DNA of 64,000 nucleotides from JBPRGG01 sp051418075. Lineage in GTDB: Bacteria > Bacteroidota > Bacteroidia > Cytophagales > Cyclobacteriaceae. The notes under the pieces were generated by a model that searched no databases, had not been told where the DNA came from, and worked only from the letters and a program-made list of their open reading frames with translations. Location: assembly GCA_051418075.1 (NCBI GenBank), contig JBPRGG010000019.1, positions 43,056 through 107,055 on the forward strand. The letters are read 5' to 3'. This document shows, in pieces, positions 1 through 8,931 of this stretch (position 1 is its first letter; every line of letters begins with the position of its first letter). Made by a program: the position numbers and the translations under genes.

Positions 1-1307
1 CCTAATAAATTGTGTTTTTGATGGGGGTCTTTTTCCAGGTCATATAATTCATAAATATCCCAAACCCCTTCATAGGTCATATAGCTGTACTTTTCCGTAC
101 GTAATCCTAAGATGGTGGGAGTCTGTACCGCATTGGGATCAATAAAATATTCATATAGAAATGCTTTCCGCCAGTTTAGCGGCTGCTCTTTAATAATCCG
201 GGCAAAGGAAAGACCATGCATGGAGGCTGGAATGGTAGCGCCAGCCAACTCAAGAATGGTGGGGCCAATATCGATGTTTAATATCATTTCTTCCCGATGC
301 TCCGGTTGTTCAATCACTGCCGGCCAATGAACAAAAGCCGGAACCCGGATTGATTCCTCATACATGACCCGCTTATCGATCAGTCCATGTTCTCCCATTA
401 AGTAACCATTGTCACTGTAATAAAAGATCACCGTATTGTCCAGCTGACCCAATTCCTGCAAAGTTTGGGTAATTTCTCCAACACTTTCATCCACAGCCAG
501 CATGGCTTCACTGTACAACTGAAAAAACCGGTTAAAGCTGCCATAATTCTGTATGCTATAGTCACGCTCTGCCCCATGCCAGCTTGTTCTTTGCCGCCGC
601 ATCCATAAGGGTTTATCTACGTAGTTTTCTTCGGTGTCGGCATAGGTTTCCGGTAAGGGAATGCTCAGCTCGGCATATTTTCCCTGATGCCTGGGGGCCG
701 GTACAAATGATTCATGAATGGCTTTATGCGACAGATATAAAAAATAAGGTGTAGTTTGCTGACTGGCTTTCCTGATAAACTGATTGGCATATTCCGTTAA
801 AATATCGGTGGTGTAACCTTTTCTTGCTACCTGTTTTCCATCGATATTCAAAGTAGGATCAAAATAAGGCCCCTGACCCTTGAAAGAAACCCAATGATCA
901 AAACCTGGTCGGGGCATGTCATTATTTCCTCCCATATGCCATTTTCCCACAAAAGCAGTTTGATAGCCTTGATCCTGCAGTTTTTTGGGGAAAGCAGGAA
1001 TATTTGCGGGAAGGGGGGTATCGTTATCCATGACCTGGTGGGCATGGGCATACTGGCCGGTAATGATCGAAGCCCGGCTGGGAGAGCATAAGGAGGTGGT
1101 GACAAAGGCATTGTCAAAATACAAACTATTTTGAGCCAGTTGATCAATATGAGGGGTTTCAATCCAGGGATGATCCAGATAACTTAAGAAATCATACCGC
1201 TGATCGTCGATCAGGATGAATATTATATTGGGGCTATCCTGCTGTGCTTTCAGACCAATACTTGCCAGGGACAAAAGTAACAATAACCACAACTTTATTG
1301 ATCTCAT
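1..1307 (-). CDS. Family S1 sulfatase, secreted, C-terminus beyond the window
   Basis: The frame is open from an ATG at 1307 to the left edge (435 codons). It begins with a signal peptide of about 22 residues ending LKAQ. The metal-binding segment FILIDDQ follows. The formylglycine signature CSPSR is at residues 74-78, with Cys74 the residue to be matured to formylglycine. Later blocks are GKWHMGG, a histidine/lysine segment LSHKAIHES, and SDNGYLMGEHG. The last visible residues (ELYDLEKDP) are the typical near-C-terminal block, so only a short tail is missing. The family hydrolyses sulfate esters, here probably on an algal or host glycan, in the periplasm or outside. The gene lies 46 bases downstream of a small secreted protein and a GH78 rhamnosidase on the same strand, which suggests a sulfated rhamnose-containing substrate. 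Substrate and subfamily are inference. Confidence 0.93.
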   Translation of the reverse strand, partial: MRSIKLWLLLLLSLASIGLKAQQDSPNIIFILIDDQRYDFLSYLDHPWIETPHIDQLAQNSLYFDNAFVTTSLCSPSRASIITGQYAHAHQVMDNDTPLPANIPAFPKKLQDQGYQTAFVGKWHMGGNNDMPRPGFDHWVSFKGQGPYFDPTLNIDGKQVARKGYTTDILTEYANQFIRKASQQTTPYFLYLSHKAIHESFVPAPRHQGKYAELSIPLPETYADTEENYVDKPLWMRRQRTSWHGAERDYSIQNYGSFNRFFQLYSEAMLAVDESVGEITQTLQELGQLDNTVIFYYSDNGYLMGEHGLIDKRVMYEESIRVPAFVHWPAVIEQPEHREEMILNIDIGPTILELAGATIPASMHGLSFARIIKEQPLNWRKAFLYEYFIDPNAVQTPTILGLRTEKYSYMTYEGVWDIYELYDLEKDPHQKHNLL

Positions 1308-1353
1308 TTTTGCATTTTAAGTTTTATAAATGATGGTTTCTAGCTATGTTTTA

Positions 1354-1974
1354 TTATTCTACCGGAAAACCATAAACTTCAATCCAATCCAGGCGGGAAC
1401 AAGCGGCCGAATTGCCCCCAGTCATCAGGTCTGTCCAGCCGATTTCAGCTACCCGTGAAAGGTCAGGCTCTGGCACGATGCTTCCTTCCGTCACTTCATC
1501 AATATTCAATCTATGCCAATTGATATCGGCCAGGTTGAATTCCCTTATTCGCCAGTCACTGGAAGGGCCATCCGATTGATCACTGACCAGCCAGGTGCCA
1601 TCTTCAAGTTTTAAGATGATCCGGAGATGCCTTAAACCTGCCTGTTTACTGCGCCATTTTACTTTGGCGTAGTTACTAAGATCCACCAACTGATCCGTAT
1701 CCTTTAAGGTGATGGCCCAGTTGCCCCGGCAGCGTCCCGACCAAATATAATAGGGGTCATCTACCGGTTGCTCATGATGGCTTTTTTTCAGGCTATCCCC
1801 TCCCGGACCATACAAAGTCATGAGCAGGTCCGGGTTGTTTACATGTTCCTGAGTTACTGGCAATTGAGCCGGTATTTCTTTCCAATCTTCCCGGAAAAAC
1901 AAAGGAGGCCGGTATTGGGCTAATAACTCATTGCACCCCATGAATAGCAATAAAAGGATATAATAAAATTTCAT
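1354..1974 (-). CDS. Secreted protein of unknown function in a polysaccharide locus
   Basis: This 206-residue protein has an N-terminal hydrophobic segment (residues 2-19) that looks like a signal peptide ending near LLAQ. Cys14 sits in a poor lipobox, so soluble secretion is more likely than lipidation. The rest is rich in Trp, aromatic and acidic residues with alternating hydrophobic stretches (WAITLKD, LRIILKLEDGTWLV, WIEVYGFP), suggesting a beta-sandwich of carbohydrate-binding-module type. I do not recognise a named family. It sits between the rhamnosidase (46 bases upstream) and the sulfatase (46 bases downstream), all on one strand and probably co-transcribed, so a glycan-binding or degrading role is a contextual inference. 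No catalytic motif is evident. Confidence 0.75.
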   Translation of the reverse strand: MKFYYILLLLFMGCNELLAQYRPPLFFREDWKEIPAQLPVTQEHVNNPDLLMTLYGPGGDSLKKSHHEQPVDDPYYIWSGRCRGNWAITLKDTDQLVDLSNYAKVKWRSKQAGLRHLRIILKLEDGTWLVSDQSDGPSSDWRIREFNLADINWHRLNIDEVTEGSIVPEPDLSRVAEIGWTDLMTGGNSAACSRLDWIEVYGFPVE

Positions 1975-2020
1975 AATCGGTTCATATTAAGCATTTTCTT
2001 TCAGGGAAAACAAGGTTTTA

Positions 2021-4777
2021 TTAAATCACTTCAAACAAATATTTGCCAGATCCGATTTCAAATTCAATGGCATTGTCATTTTCTCCGATGAAGCGAATGC
2101 CTTTTTTGGCACCCTTTAATTGACCTTCCTGAAAAAGGATATCTTCCACTTCCTTGATTGTGGGCTGGTCTTTACCCAGTTTAGGAATCAACAACCGGGC
2201 CTGGGTATTTGCCGGAACAGTGACATCTAATTGTAATCCAGACTCCGTTTTGTTCCAGTTACTTTCAATTTCACCATATTCGCTGCCCACTTTGGCTTTT
2301 ACCCATTCCAGGTCTCCTACCGGTTGGGGCGCTACAATAAATTTTTTGTAGCCTCCATTTTCAAATTCGGGTCTGATCCCGGCCAGGTAGCCATAGTACC
2401 ATTCCCCCACAGAACCGTAAGCAAAATGATTCCTGGAGTTCATGCCCTCAGGACGTTCTGTATCACTGTTCCATAATTCCCACATAGTGGTGGCGCCTTT
2501 TTCTACCATATAGCCCCATGATGGATAAGTGGTTTGGGTGGCTACCTGGTAGGCCAATTCATGATAACCATTTTCTGAGAGTATGGGCAATAAATATTTG
2601 GTGCCCAGAAAGCCAGTAGTCAGGTGGTTGTCATGTTCCTGCACATCTTCTACAATTTTTTGAAAAATATCATCCCTCAATTCTTCTGGTACTATGCCAA
2701 AAGCTAAAGGCAACAGATTGGCGGTTTGAGTTTGTCCCACATATTCGCCCTGCTCAGGCAGGTAATACTTAGCATGATAAGCCTGGGCAATTTGCGGAGC
2801 CAGCTCTTCATAATAGCGGGCATCCTCTACTTTATTTAGTATCCGGGCAATCTGACCCATCAATTTGGTGGAATAATAATAATAAGCTGCTCCAATCGGC
2901 TTGGAAGGAGTTTTTTCCACGGCTACCCAATCACCATAACCTCCAAATTCATCATCGCCCCATTCATAGATATGGTTTTCACTGTTCTCTTTCATATAGT
3001 TGACCCAGGCTTTCATTCCCTCGTAACTATCAGCCAGGATCTGCTTGTCACCATAATATCGGTAGGTTTCCCAGGGAACCACCACCACGGCATCACCCCA
3101 GCCTGGCTTGGAAGGGCCACCCACTACAATAGGAGGATTAACATCATAAACCCAACCTTCCGGCTCCTGACCGTCTAAAATATCTCTTTGCCATTTATTC
3201 CAGAAACTGCCCAGGTGCATGTTGTAGTTGGCGGTGGCGGCAAAGATCTGGGCATCACCCATCCATCCCAAACGTTCATCCCGCTGAGGACAATCTGTGG
3301 GAACACTCATCAGGTTGCCACGCATGCCCCACATTATATTTTTCTGAATCTGGTTCAGCAATTGGTTGGAAGACTGAAAGCTGCCGTTGATAGGAGCATT
3401 GGTATGAAACACCAATCCGGTTAATGTATTTTCATCTGGTTCCTGGTTTAAGCCTTCCACTTGTACATATCTGAACCCATGATAAGTAAACTGAGGTTGC
3501 CAGGATTCAGCCGGCCCACCTTTACATATGTATTTGTCAGTAGCCCTGGCTGACCTAAGGTTTTCCTGGGCTACAGTTCCATCAGCATGTAACAACTCAG
3601 CATACTTCAGGGTGACTTCCTGTCCTTTTTCTCCTTTTAGATTAAGACGGGTAATGCCTACCATATTTTGTCCCATATCAAAAACATAGATTCCAGGTTT
3701 TACTTCAGTAATATTGACAGGTTTTATTTGTTCCGTAATTTGCATGGTCTGGGTTTGCTGGGCCACCAGTTTAACCTGATTTTCGGGGGTAATAAGATCT
3801 GCGTTTTGCCAACTGGCATCGGCAAATGCGGGTTTATGCCAGCCATCCTGTTCCAGGTTAGCATCATAATGTTCACCATGGTATAAAGTGTTTTCCAGGA
3901 TAGGTGACTCATGCATTTTCCAGCTTTCATCAGTTACCAGTACAGTTTTTGTTCCATCTTCAAACTCTAAATGCATCTGCATTAAAAATTGTAATGGTCC
4001 ATCGGCATAACTGGTTCCCCCTTGCCAGCCTAATCCACTGCTCCACCATACATTGCCCAACAATGCCCCCATTGCATTGATTCCTGTTTTAACCTGATCG
4101 GTGACATCATAGGTCTGATATTGCAATTTTTCCGGATAATGGGTCCATCCCGGTGTGAGTAGATCCTTGCCCACTCTTTGGCCGTTGATATACATGACAT
4201 ATCCACCCAGGCCAGTAACATAGATACGGGCAGATGCAACGTCTTTGTCTACTGAAAATTCTTTCCGCAGGGCGATGGAACGGGGAGGTTTTTGCTTTTG
4301 ATTTAAGCCAATCCATTGAGCCTGCCACTGAGAGGAATCCAGCAGAGCGGTCTCAAACCAGGAAACAGGGCTCCAGGGAGAAGCATTATCATCCATGTTC
4401 CAGGTTCTGACTTTCCAATAATAACGGGTACCAGATTGTAGGGGAGATCCATTATAAGTAACCTGAACAGACTGGTTTGAATTTATTTTGCCACTGTTCC
4501 AGACATCTGTATCCTCTTCATTGTTCAATTTTTCCGGCGAGGTGGCAACCATCAGATGATATGATCCTTGAAGGGCTCCCCGGGAATGGTTGATGATCTG
4601 CCAGGAAAAAACAGGTTTCTGGTCAATTCCCAAAGGATTTTCCATATAATTGGTTTTTAAATTGGCAGGAGGAGCAAGTAATTCATTCTGTTCAGTACAA
4701 CTAATCATTGTCCAGATGGCAAAGAAAACCAGCCATAAAGTCAAAGAATGCTTTTGGTTTTTCATTTTTGGTATCAT
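2021..4777 (-). CDS. GH78 alpha-L-rhamnosidase, lipoprotein
   Basis: The 918-residue protein releases terminal alpha-L-rhamnose from glycans by an inverting mechanism. The signal sequence ends in TMISC with the lipobox Cys at residue 27, so it should be membrane anchored. Met5 (4765) is an equally likely start and gives a more typical lipoprotein leader. Domain order matches multi-domain GH78 enzymes: N-terminal beta-sandwich domains (about 35-370), linker, (alpha/alpha)6 catalytic barrel (about 480-820), C-terminal beta domain. The signature DCPQRDERLGWMGD has Asp495, the presumed general acid Glu501, Trp505 and Asp508; the presumed base is Glu767 in TTMWELW. It lies upstream of the unknown secreted protein and the sulfatase on the same strand, consistent with a small polysaccharide-utilisation block without SusC/SusD in view. 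Confidence 0.95.
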   Translation of the reverse strand: MIPKMKNQKHSLTLWLVFFAIWTMISCTEQNELLAPPANLKTNYMENPLGIDQKPVFSWQIINHSRGALQGSYHLMVATSPEKLNNEEDTDVWNSGKINSNQSVQVTYNGSPLQSGTRYYWKVRTWNMDDNASPWSPVSWFETALLDSSQWQAQWIGLNQKQKPPRSIALRKEFSVDKDVASARIYVTGLGGYVMYINGQRVGKDLLTPGWTHYPEKLQYQTYDVTDQVKTGINAMGALLGNVWWSSGLGWQGGTSYADGPLQFLMQMHLEFEDGTKTVLVTDESWKMHESPILENTLYHGEHYDANLEQDGWHKPAFADASWQNADLITPENQVKLVAQQTQTMQITEQIKPVNITEVKPGIYVFDMGQNMVGITRLNLKGEKGQEVTLKYAELLHADGTVAQENLRSARATDKYICKGGPAESWQPQFTYHGFRYVQVEGLNQEPDENTLTGLVFHTNAPINGSFQSSNQLLNQIQKNIMWGMRGNLMSVPTDCPQRDERLGWMGDAQIFAATANYNMHLGSFWNKWQRDILDGQEPEGWVYDVNPPIVVGGPSKPGWGDAVVVVPWETYRYYGDKQILADSYEGMKAWVNYMKENSENHIYEWGDDEFGGYGDWVAVEKTPSKPIGAAYYYYSTKLMGQIARILNKVEDARYYEELAPQIAQAYHAKYYLPEQGEYVGQTQTANLLPLAFGIVPEELRDDIFQKIVEDVQEHDNHLTTGFLGTKYLLPILSENGYHELAYQVATQTTYPSWGYMVEKGATTMWELWNSDTERPEGMNSRNHFAYGSVGEWYYGYLAGIRPEFENGGYKKFIVAPQPVGDLEWVKAKVGSEYGEIESNWNKTESGLQLDVTVPANTQARLLIPKLGKDQPTIKEVEDILFQEGQLKGAKKGIRFIGENDNAIEFEIGSGKYLFEVI

Positions 4778-5565
4778 GTTAATAATTTTACGGCTTAAGA
4801 TAATGAATTTTGAATTATTTTTTGATCAAGTTATTCAAGAATTTAAAGAAACTCTTAATCTTATATTGTGTTATAGTTCAGAATATCCTTATTTCCTGAC
4901 TATTTTTTAACCTGGAAAATGTGAGATACTAATGATGTTGTTTAAAAAATTGCACTGGTTGTATTTGCTTTCTGCAACTGTAAAGCGATCGGGACAGCCA
5001 GTAAAAATTGACCGAGTTTCTTATCTCGATGTATGAAAATTGGATATAAAACAAGCTTGATCCGGTCTGAATGCCCTGAAGGGTATTTTTCATTTGTTGT
5101 TTTTTCCTTAAAATTATAGCTTGCTATGATGTTATTGGAAAACTCTAAGTGTTTCTTTTGAATAGTATAAAGAGTATTTACTTTCTGCATCATAAAAGAC
5201 ATTCCACATTCCTCTATCTTTTGTCCTTCCGGACAGGACCTGCTTTTTAAACAAACAAGATAAAAAAAATGCCCACACCTTTCACGGCCCCTATGCTTGA
5301 GGCCATCGTATCCGGGCACACCAGCCTACAAGCATTTTCTGTCTGGCCAGAGCTGCTTTGACTTTCTTTTAATCATAGAATCATATAAATCATAATTCAG
5401 ACAAATTCAACGTCGTCTGCAGTCGTCGATCAAAGAATGACGACATGAGGTTTTCCAGGCTGGTATCCAGGCACTTTTTTTTCAGTTTTATACCTGATGG
5501 AACCGGACAGGTAGTCAATCAGGACGTATTAGATTTGTTTGTGAATAATTAATTAAGAAATATAT
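4778..5565. other. 788-base intergenic region, no convincing gene
   Basis: This spacer separates the divergent rhamnosidase and metallophosphatase genes and so must hold both promoters. I see no RNA gene. A 125-codon minus frame (4942-5319) has implausible composition and no family resemblance. Minor structure: GTCGTC occurs at 5412-5417 and 5422-5427 with an inverted copy GACGAC at 5439-5444, and TGTCC/GGACA form a short hairpin at about 5222-5235. The stretch 5222-5350 is somewhat richer in GC than the flanks. Confidence 0.6.
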
Positions 5566-7806
5566 ATGAAAAGGCGGAATTTTCTTCAGAACTGCGGATT
5601 AGGTGTTTCTTCAGGCTACCTGGGTAAGTCAATACTAAACAGGAAATTATGGCCATTAGACTATCCCTATCAATCACCCATCTCATCCATAGCAGAAGCT
5701 CTGTCGGCTGAAGGCCTGCTCCTGGTAAGATTAGCCTTGTCAGGTAATGATCCTGAACAGGCTCAGCAATTTATCAGTAAAATTAAGGTGAAAAATGCCA
5801 GAATCGATCGCATAAAATCCTTTTATTTTGAATCAGGTGAGGACCAATTGGATTTAAAAACCCACAGTATGGTTGGTTCCACCCCGGAAAAGGATGAAGA
5901 TATTGTGGTTTTATGGTTGGAAAATGCCAGTGAAAACACGGTACTGCAACTGCAAATCAATAACCAGGATCATCAGATAACTCTTCCACAATTATTGGAT
6001 CAACCTGAAGTACAGATCGGTTTGGGCCATGCCATGCTAACGGTGAACCTGTTGTTTGATAAAGAAATTGGTGAGATTGATATTTCCAGGCTAGGTATCG
6101 ATCCAAACCAGAATTCCTTCAGATTTGCTATTTTCGCCGATCCTCAGGGCGGTGATCCGCAGGCTCCCCGAACCGAAAGCCCTACCCGAATGAAAATTCA
6201 TAATGCCTTTATTGAAGAAAGTGTGGCCACAGCCAATAGTCTGGATCCGCAGTTGGCATTTTCAGTTGTATTGGGTGATTTTGTAGACAGTAAGGGCCAG
6301 GAAGGTCATTATGAGCAGATGATCGACTTTTTTAAAAATTTAAAAAGTCCATATCTACTGGAGGTAGGGAATCATGAAACGGCCTATTCTGCCAAATTTA
6401 GTCCGGGGTACTATATGGGTGATATGAAAAACTTCTTTTCAGCCCAGCATCATGTCAATGGGATCAATAAGATACTTTATTCCTTTAATCTGGGACAATG
6501 GCATTTTATCGTATGGCCAGATCCCCTTCGTTCAGAATTCTGGCCCCGGCATCCTCATTATTTCGATTGGTTGGAAGGAGACCTGGAAAAATACAAGGAT
6601 AAACCCACCATTTTCCTGCAGCATATTCCCATTCATCCTATCGGCATAAATCCCTTGGTCAATTATGCAGAATCAGTGGAAGTCAAGGGACGGCTGTTAG
6701 ATATTCTAAGTAAAAATGGCAACGTAAAATATGTGTTTAGCGGACATGTGCATATTCCCATCAAGGCATCAGTTAAAACAGCAGTAAGTTATAAAGGTAT
6801 TAACTTCATTAATTTGCCTGCAGCCGGATACCGGCCCAGGGCTTTCGGGGAAGAAGATTTCTTTGGCGGGCCTTCCCAGGGAATTGCCATTGTGGATATA
6901 GCAGACCAGGATATTAACTTACAGTTTAAAACTGTGACGAACCAGGTATATCAATATCCTGATAAATTTCCCCTGTTTCAGCCTGAGAATTATCCCCTGT
7001 GGCTGCATCACAAATGGGAATTGACCGCTAACTCATCTTTAAAGAATGGCAGCTTTGAAAATAAACTGTCAGACTGGGTGCAAAGATATGTATATCAGGA
7101 AGATGAAAACCCATCCAATGTTTGTAAAGTGGTGCAGAGGGTTGGTTTTAAGCAATCCTCAGCCCTGTATTTGTATAACCGGAAACGAGATTACGATATT
7201 CCCGGTCAGGACCGTATGCCACAAACCCTGAACCGGATATGCCAGGTAGTAACTGCTGAGGCAGGGAAATTCCCTGTTGTTCAGGTGCGCTATAAAGTAG
7301 ATGCTTTGCATTCAACCTTAAACAGCCTCAACGGTGGCTATATTTGGATGGAGGGGTTTTCGGGATCCTGGAAGCGATTAAACCTGGTTTATTCTGCCGG
7401 CACCATTTATGGCAATATAGGTGGGAGATACTCCCAGATCGGACAGATCTCCCCGGTTCATTTTAATATTCCTGAAAAAACAGATGATTGGGGGCTTTTA
7501 ACCATCAATTTAGCCTGGGACCATAATCAACATCATCCGGATCAATCCTATGAACGATTAAACCTGGATAAACTGGTCATTAATCTGGGTGTTTGGACCA
7601 TTAATGACGGCTTCAATCAGCGCTATGCAGTTTGGTTTGATGAAGTATCCCTGGATTGGACCGAAAATCTACCGGCTGCTCCTTCCTCCATAGACACTAT
7701 GCGTCTTGATGAAAAAAATGAAGGTCAAATTTATTATTTCCGTAATGACCATACAGCCGGGGAGCATCAATATGCTGATAATGATCAAATCTATCAGGAT
7801 CTGTAA
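5566..7806 (+). CDS. Tat-exported calcineurin-like metallophosphoesterase with C-terminal beta domain
   Basis: The N-terminus MKRRNFLQNCGLGVSS has a twin-arginine motif (KRRNFLQ), suggesting export of a folded metalloenzyme by Tat. The metallophosphoesterase core spans about residues 185-415: FADPQGG (Asp192), LGDFVDS (Asp238), GNHET (Asn269, His270), a later LQHIPIHP, and SGHVH (His394, His396). The first motif is D-x-Q rather than the usual D-x-H. About 300 residues follow (about 450-746), containing aromatic, beta-rich sequence such as NGSFENKLSDW that resembles carbohydrate-binding jelly rolls. Family members hydrolyse phosphomonoesters or diesters; the substrate here cannot be read from sequence. 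The gene converges on miaA with a 7-base gap and no obvious terminator. Confidence 0.85.
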   Translation: MKRRNFLQNCGLGVSSGYLGKSILNRKLWPLDYPYQSPISSIAEALSAEGLLLVRLALSGNDPEQAQQFISKIKVKNARIDRIKSFYFESGEDQLDLKTHSMVGSTPEKDEDIVVLWLENASENTVLQLQINNQDHQITLPQLLDQPEVQIGLGHAMLTVNLLFDKEIGEIDISRLGIDPNQNSFRFAIFADPQGGDPQAPRTESPTRMKIHNAFIEESVATANSLDPQLAFSVVLGDFVDSKGQEGHYEQMIDFFKNLKSPYLLEVGNHETAYSAKFSPGYYMGDMKNFFSAQHHVNGINKILYSFNLGQWHFIVWPDPLRSEFWPRHPHYFDWLEGDLEKYKDKPTIFLQHIPIHPIGINPLVNYAESVEVKGRLLDILSKNGNVKYVFSGHVHIPIKASVKTAVSYKGINFINLPAAGYRPRAFGEEDFFGGPSQGIAIVDIADQDINLQFKTVTNQVYQYPDKFPLFQPENYPLWLHHKWELTANSSLKNGSFENKLSDWVQRYVYQEDENPSNVCKVVQRVGFKQSSALYLYNRKRDYDIPGQDRMPQTLNRICQVVTAEAGKFPVVQVRYKVDALHSTLNSLNGGYIWMEGFSGSWKRLNLVYSAGTIYGNIGGRYSQIGQISPVHFNIPEKTDDWGLLTINLAWDHNQHHPDQSYERLNLDKLVINLGVWTINDGFNQRYAVWFDEVSLDWTENLPAAPSSIDTMRLDEKNEGQIYYFRNDHTAGEHQYADNDQIYQDL

Positions 7807-7813
7807 TTCAGTT

Positions 7814-8737
7814 TCAGGATAAATTATTAATCTGGCTGATCCTTGCTTTGATAAACTCCAGTAAATGATTGTAATCTTCCGGATGGTACCAGGTGTATTG
7901 GGGATCTTTTTTGAACCAGGTCAGCTGCCTTTTGGCATATCGTCTGGAGTTTCTTTTAAGCAATCGGATGGCTTCATCCTGGTCATAGCTGCCGGCATAG
8001 AAGTCAAAAATTTCTTTATATCCCACTGTATTCAGGGAATTGTAATTTTTATACGGCAAAAATTGCTTTGCTTCCTCAAATAATCCGTCTGCTATCATTT
8101 GATCCACCCGCAAATTGATACGCCGGTATAATTCTTCCCTGGGTCTTTCCAGTCCGATCTTGATAACTTCAAAATACCTGGAGTTTTTTTTGCCCTGACG
8201 AAAATCTGAGAAGGGGCGGCCGGAGACTGTATAGGTTTCTAAAGCTCTTAGTAACCGTTTGGGATTATTTTTATCAACCTGTGTAAAATAAATTGGGTCA
8301 ACCTCTGCCAGAACCTTTTGCAGATATTCAATGCCTGATTCCTCCCATTTTCTTTTCCAATATTGCCTGGTCTCAACTGGAATATCAGGCATTAGATCTA
8401 TTCCATTGATCAATGCATCCACGTACATTCCTGAGCCGCCGGTTAAGATCATCAGAGGGTATTTCCGGAAGGCTTTGGCTAAAAAATCCAGCGCTTCTTT
8501 TTCAAATTCATAGGCATTATAATCCTGCTGCAGGGGTAAGAAATCAATAAAATGGTGTGTAACCTGACTTTGTTCAGATGGGGTAGGTTTGGCTGTGCCT
8601 ATAGTCAATTCCTGATAAACCTGGCGGGAGTCTGCTGAAACGATTTCTGTATGCAGATCCAGACCCAGTTTGATAGAAACAGATGTTTTTCCTACTGCTG
8701 TAGGCCCTGCAATTACCAGCAATATTTTTTTAGACAT
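7814..8737 (-). CDS. miaA: tRNA dimethylallyltransferase
   Basis: The enzyme transfers a dimethylallyl group to A37 of tRNAs reading UNN codons, in the cytoplasm. The 307-residue length is standard. The P-loop GPTAVGKTS is at residues 11-19, followed by SADSRQVYQELTIGTAKP, where the DSRQ Asp is the conserved catalytic residue. LTGGSGMYVDAL and the C-terminal RRYAKRQLTWFK are family blocks. It is encoded alone, convergent with the metallophosphatase and divergent from the hybrid kinase (194-base spacer). Nothing looks unusual. Confidence 0.97.
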   Translation of the reverse strand: MSKKILLVIAGPTAVGKTSVSIKLGLDLHTEIVSADSRQVYQELTIGTAKPTPSEQSQVTHHFIDFLPLQQDYNAYEFEKEALDFLAKAFRKYPLMILTGGSGMYVDALINGIDLMPDIPVETRQYWKRKWEESGIEYLQKVLAEVDPIYFTQVDKNNPKRLLRALETYTVSGRPFSDFRQGKKNSRYFEVIKIGLERPREELYRRINLRVDQMIADGLFEEAKQFLPYKNYNSLNTVGYKEIFDFYAGSYDQDEAIRLLKRNSRRYAKRQLTWFKKDPQYTWYHPEDYNHLLEFIKARISQINNLS

Positions 8738-8931
8738 AGCTTAAACTTATAAAAGTAGTCCGGTTAAACATAAGTAAAATGAAATAATGCAGCTCAATAC
8801 TGATCTGAAGGTGGACAAATATGCTAGTTTACCCCATAAATACAAAATTCATAATTCTATTTTGAACACTGAACAACTGAAATTTTTTTCATAATTTTGA
8901 GTTATATTATGATTAACCATAATACTGCCTG

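Noticed and set aside
4942..5319. 125-codon minus-strand frame in the rhamnosidase-metallophosphatase spacer
   Set aside because: Composition is unlike the neighbouring proteins, no family resemblance, and it covers promoter space between divergent genes.
5530..5537. TAGATTTG, and similar TAnnTTTG matches at 8892, 21181 and 50062, as Bacteroidota promoters
   Set aside because: None has a TTG at the expected 17-23 base spacing, and about one match per 1.5 kb of AT-rich upstream sequence is expected by chance.
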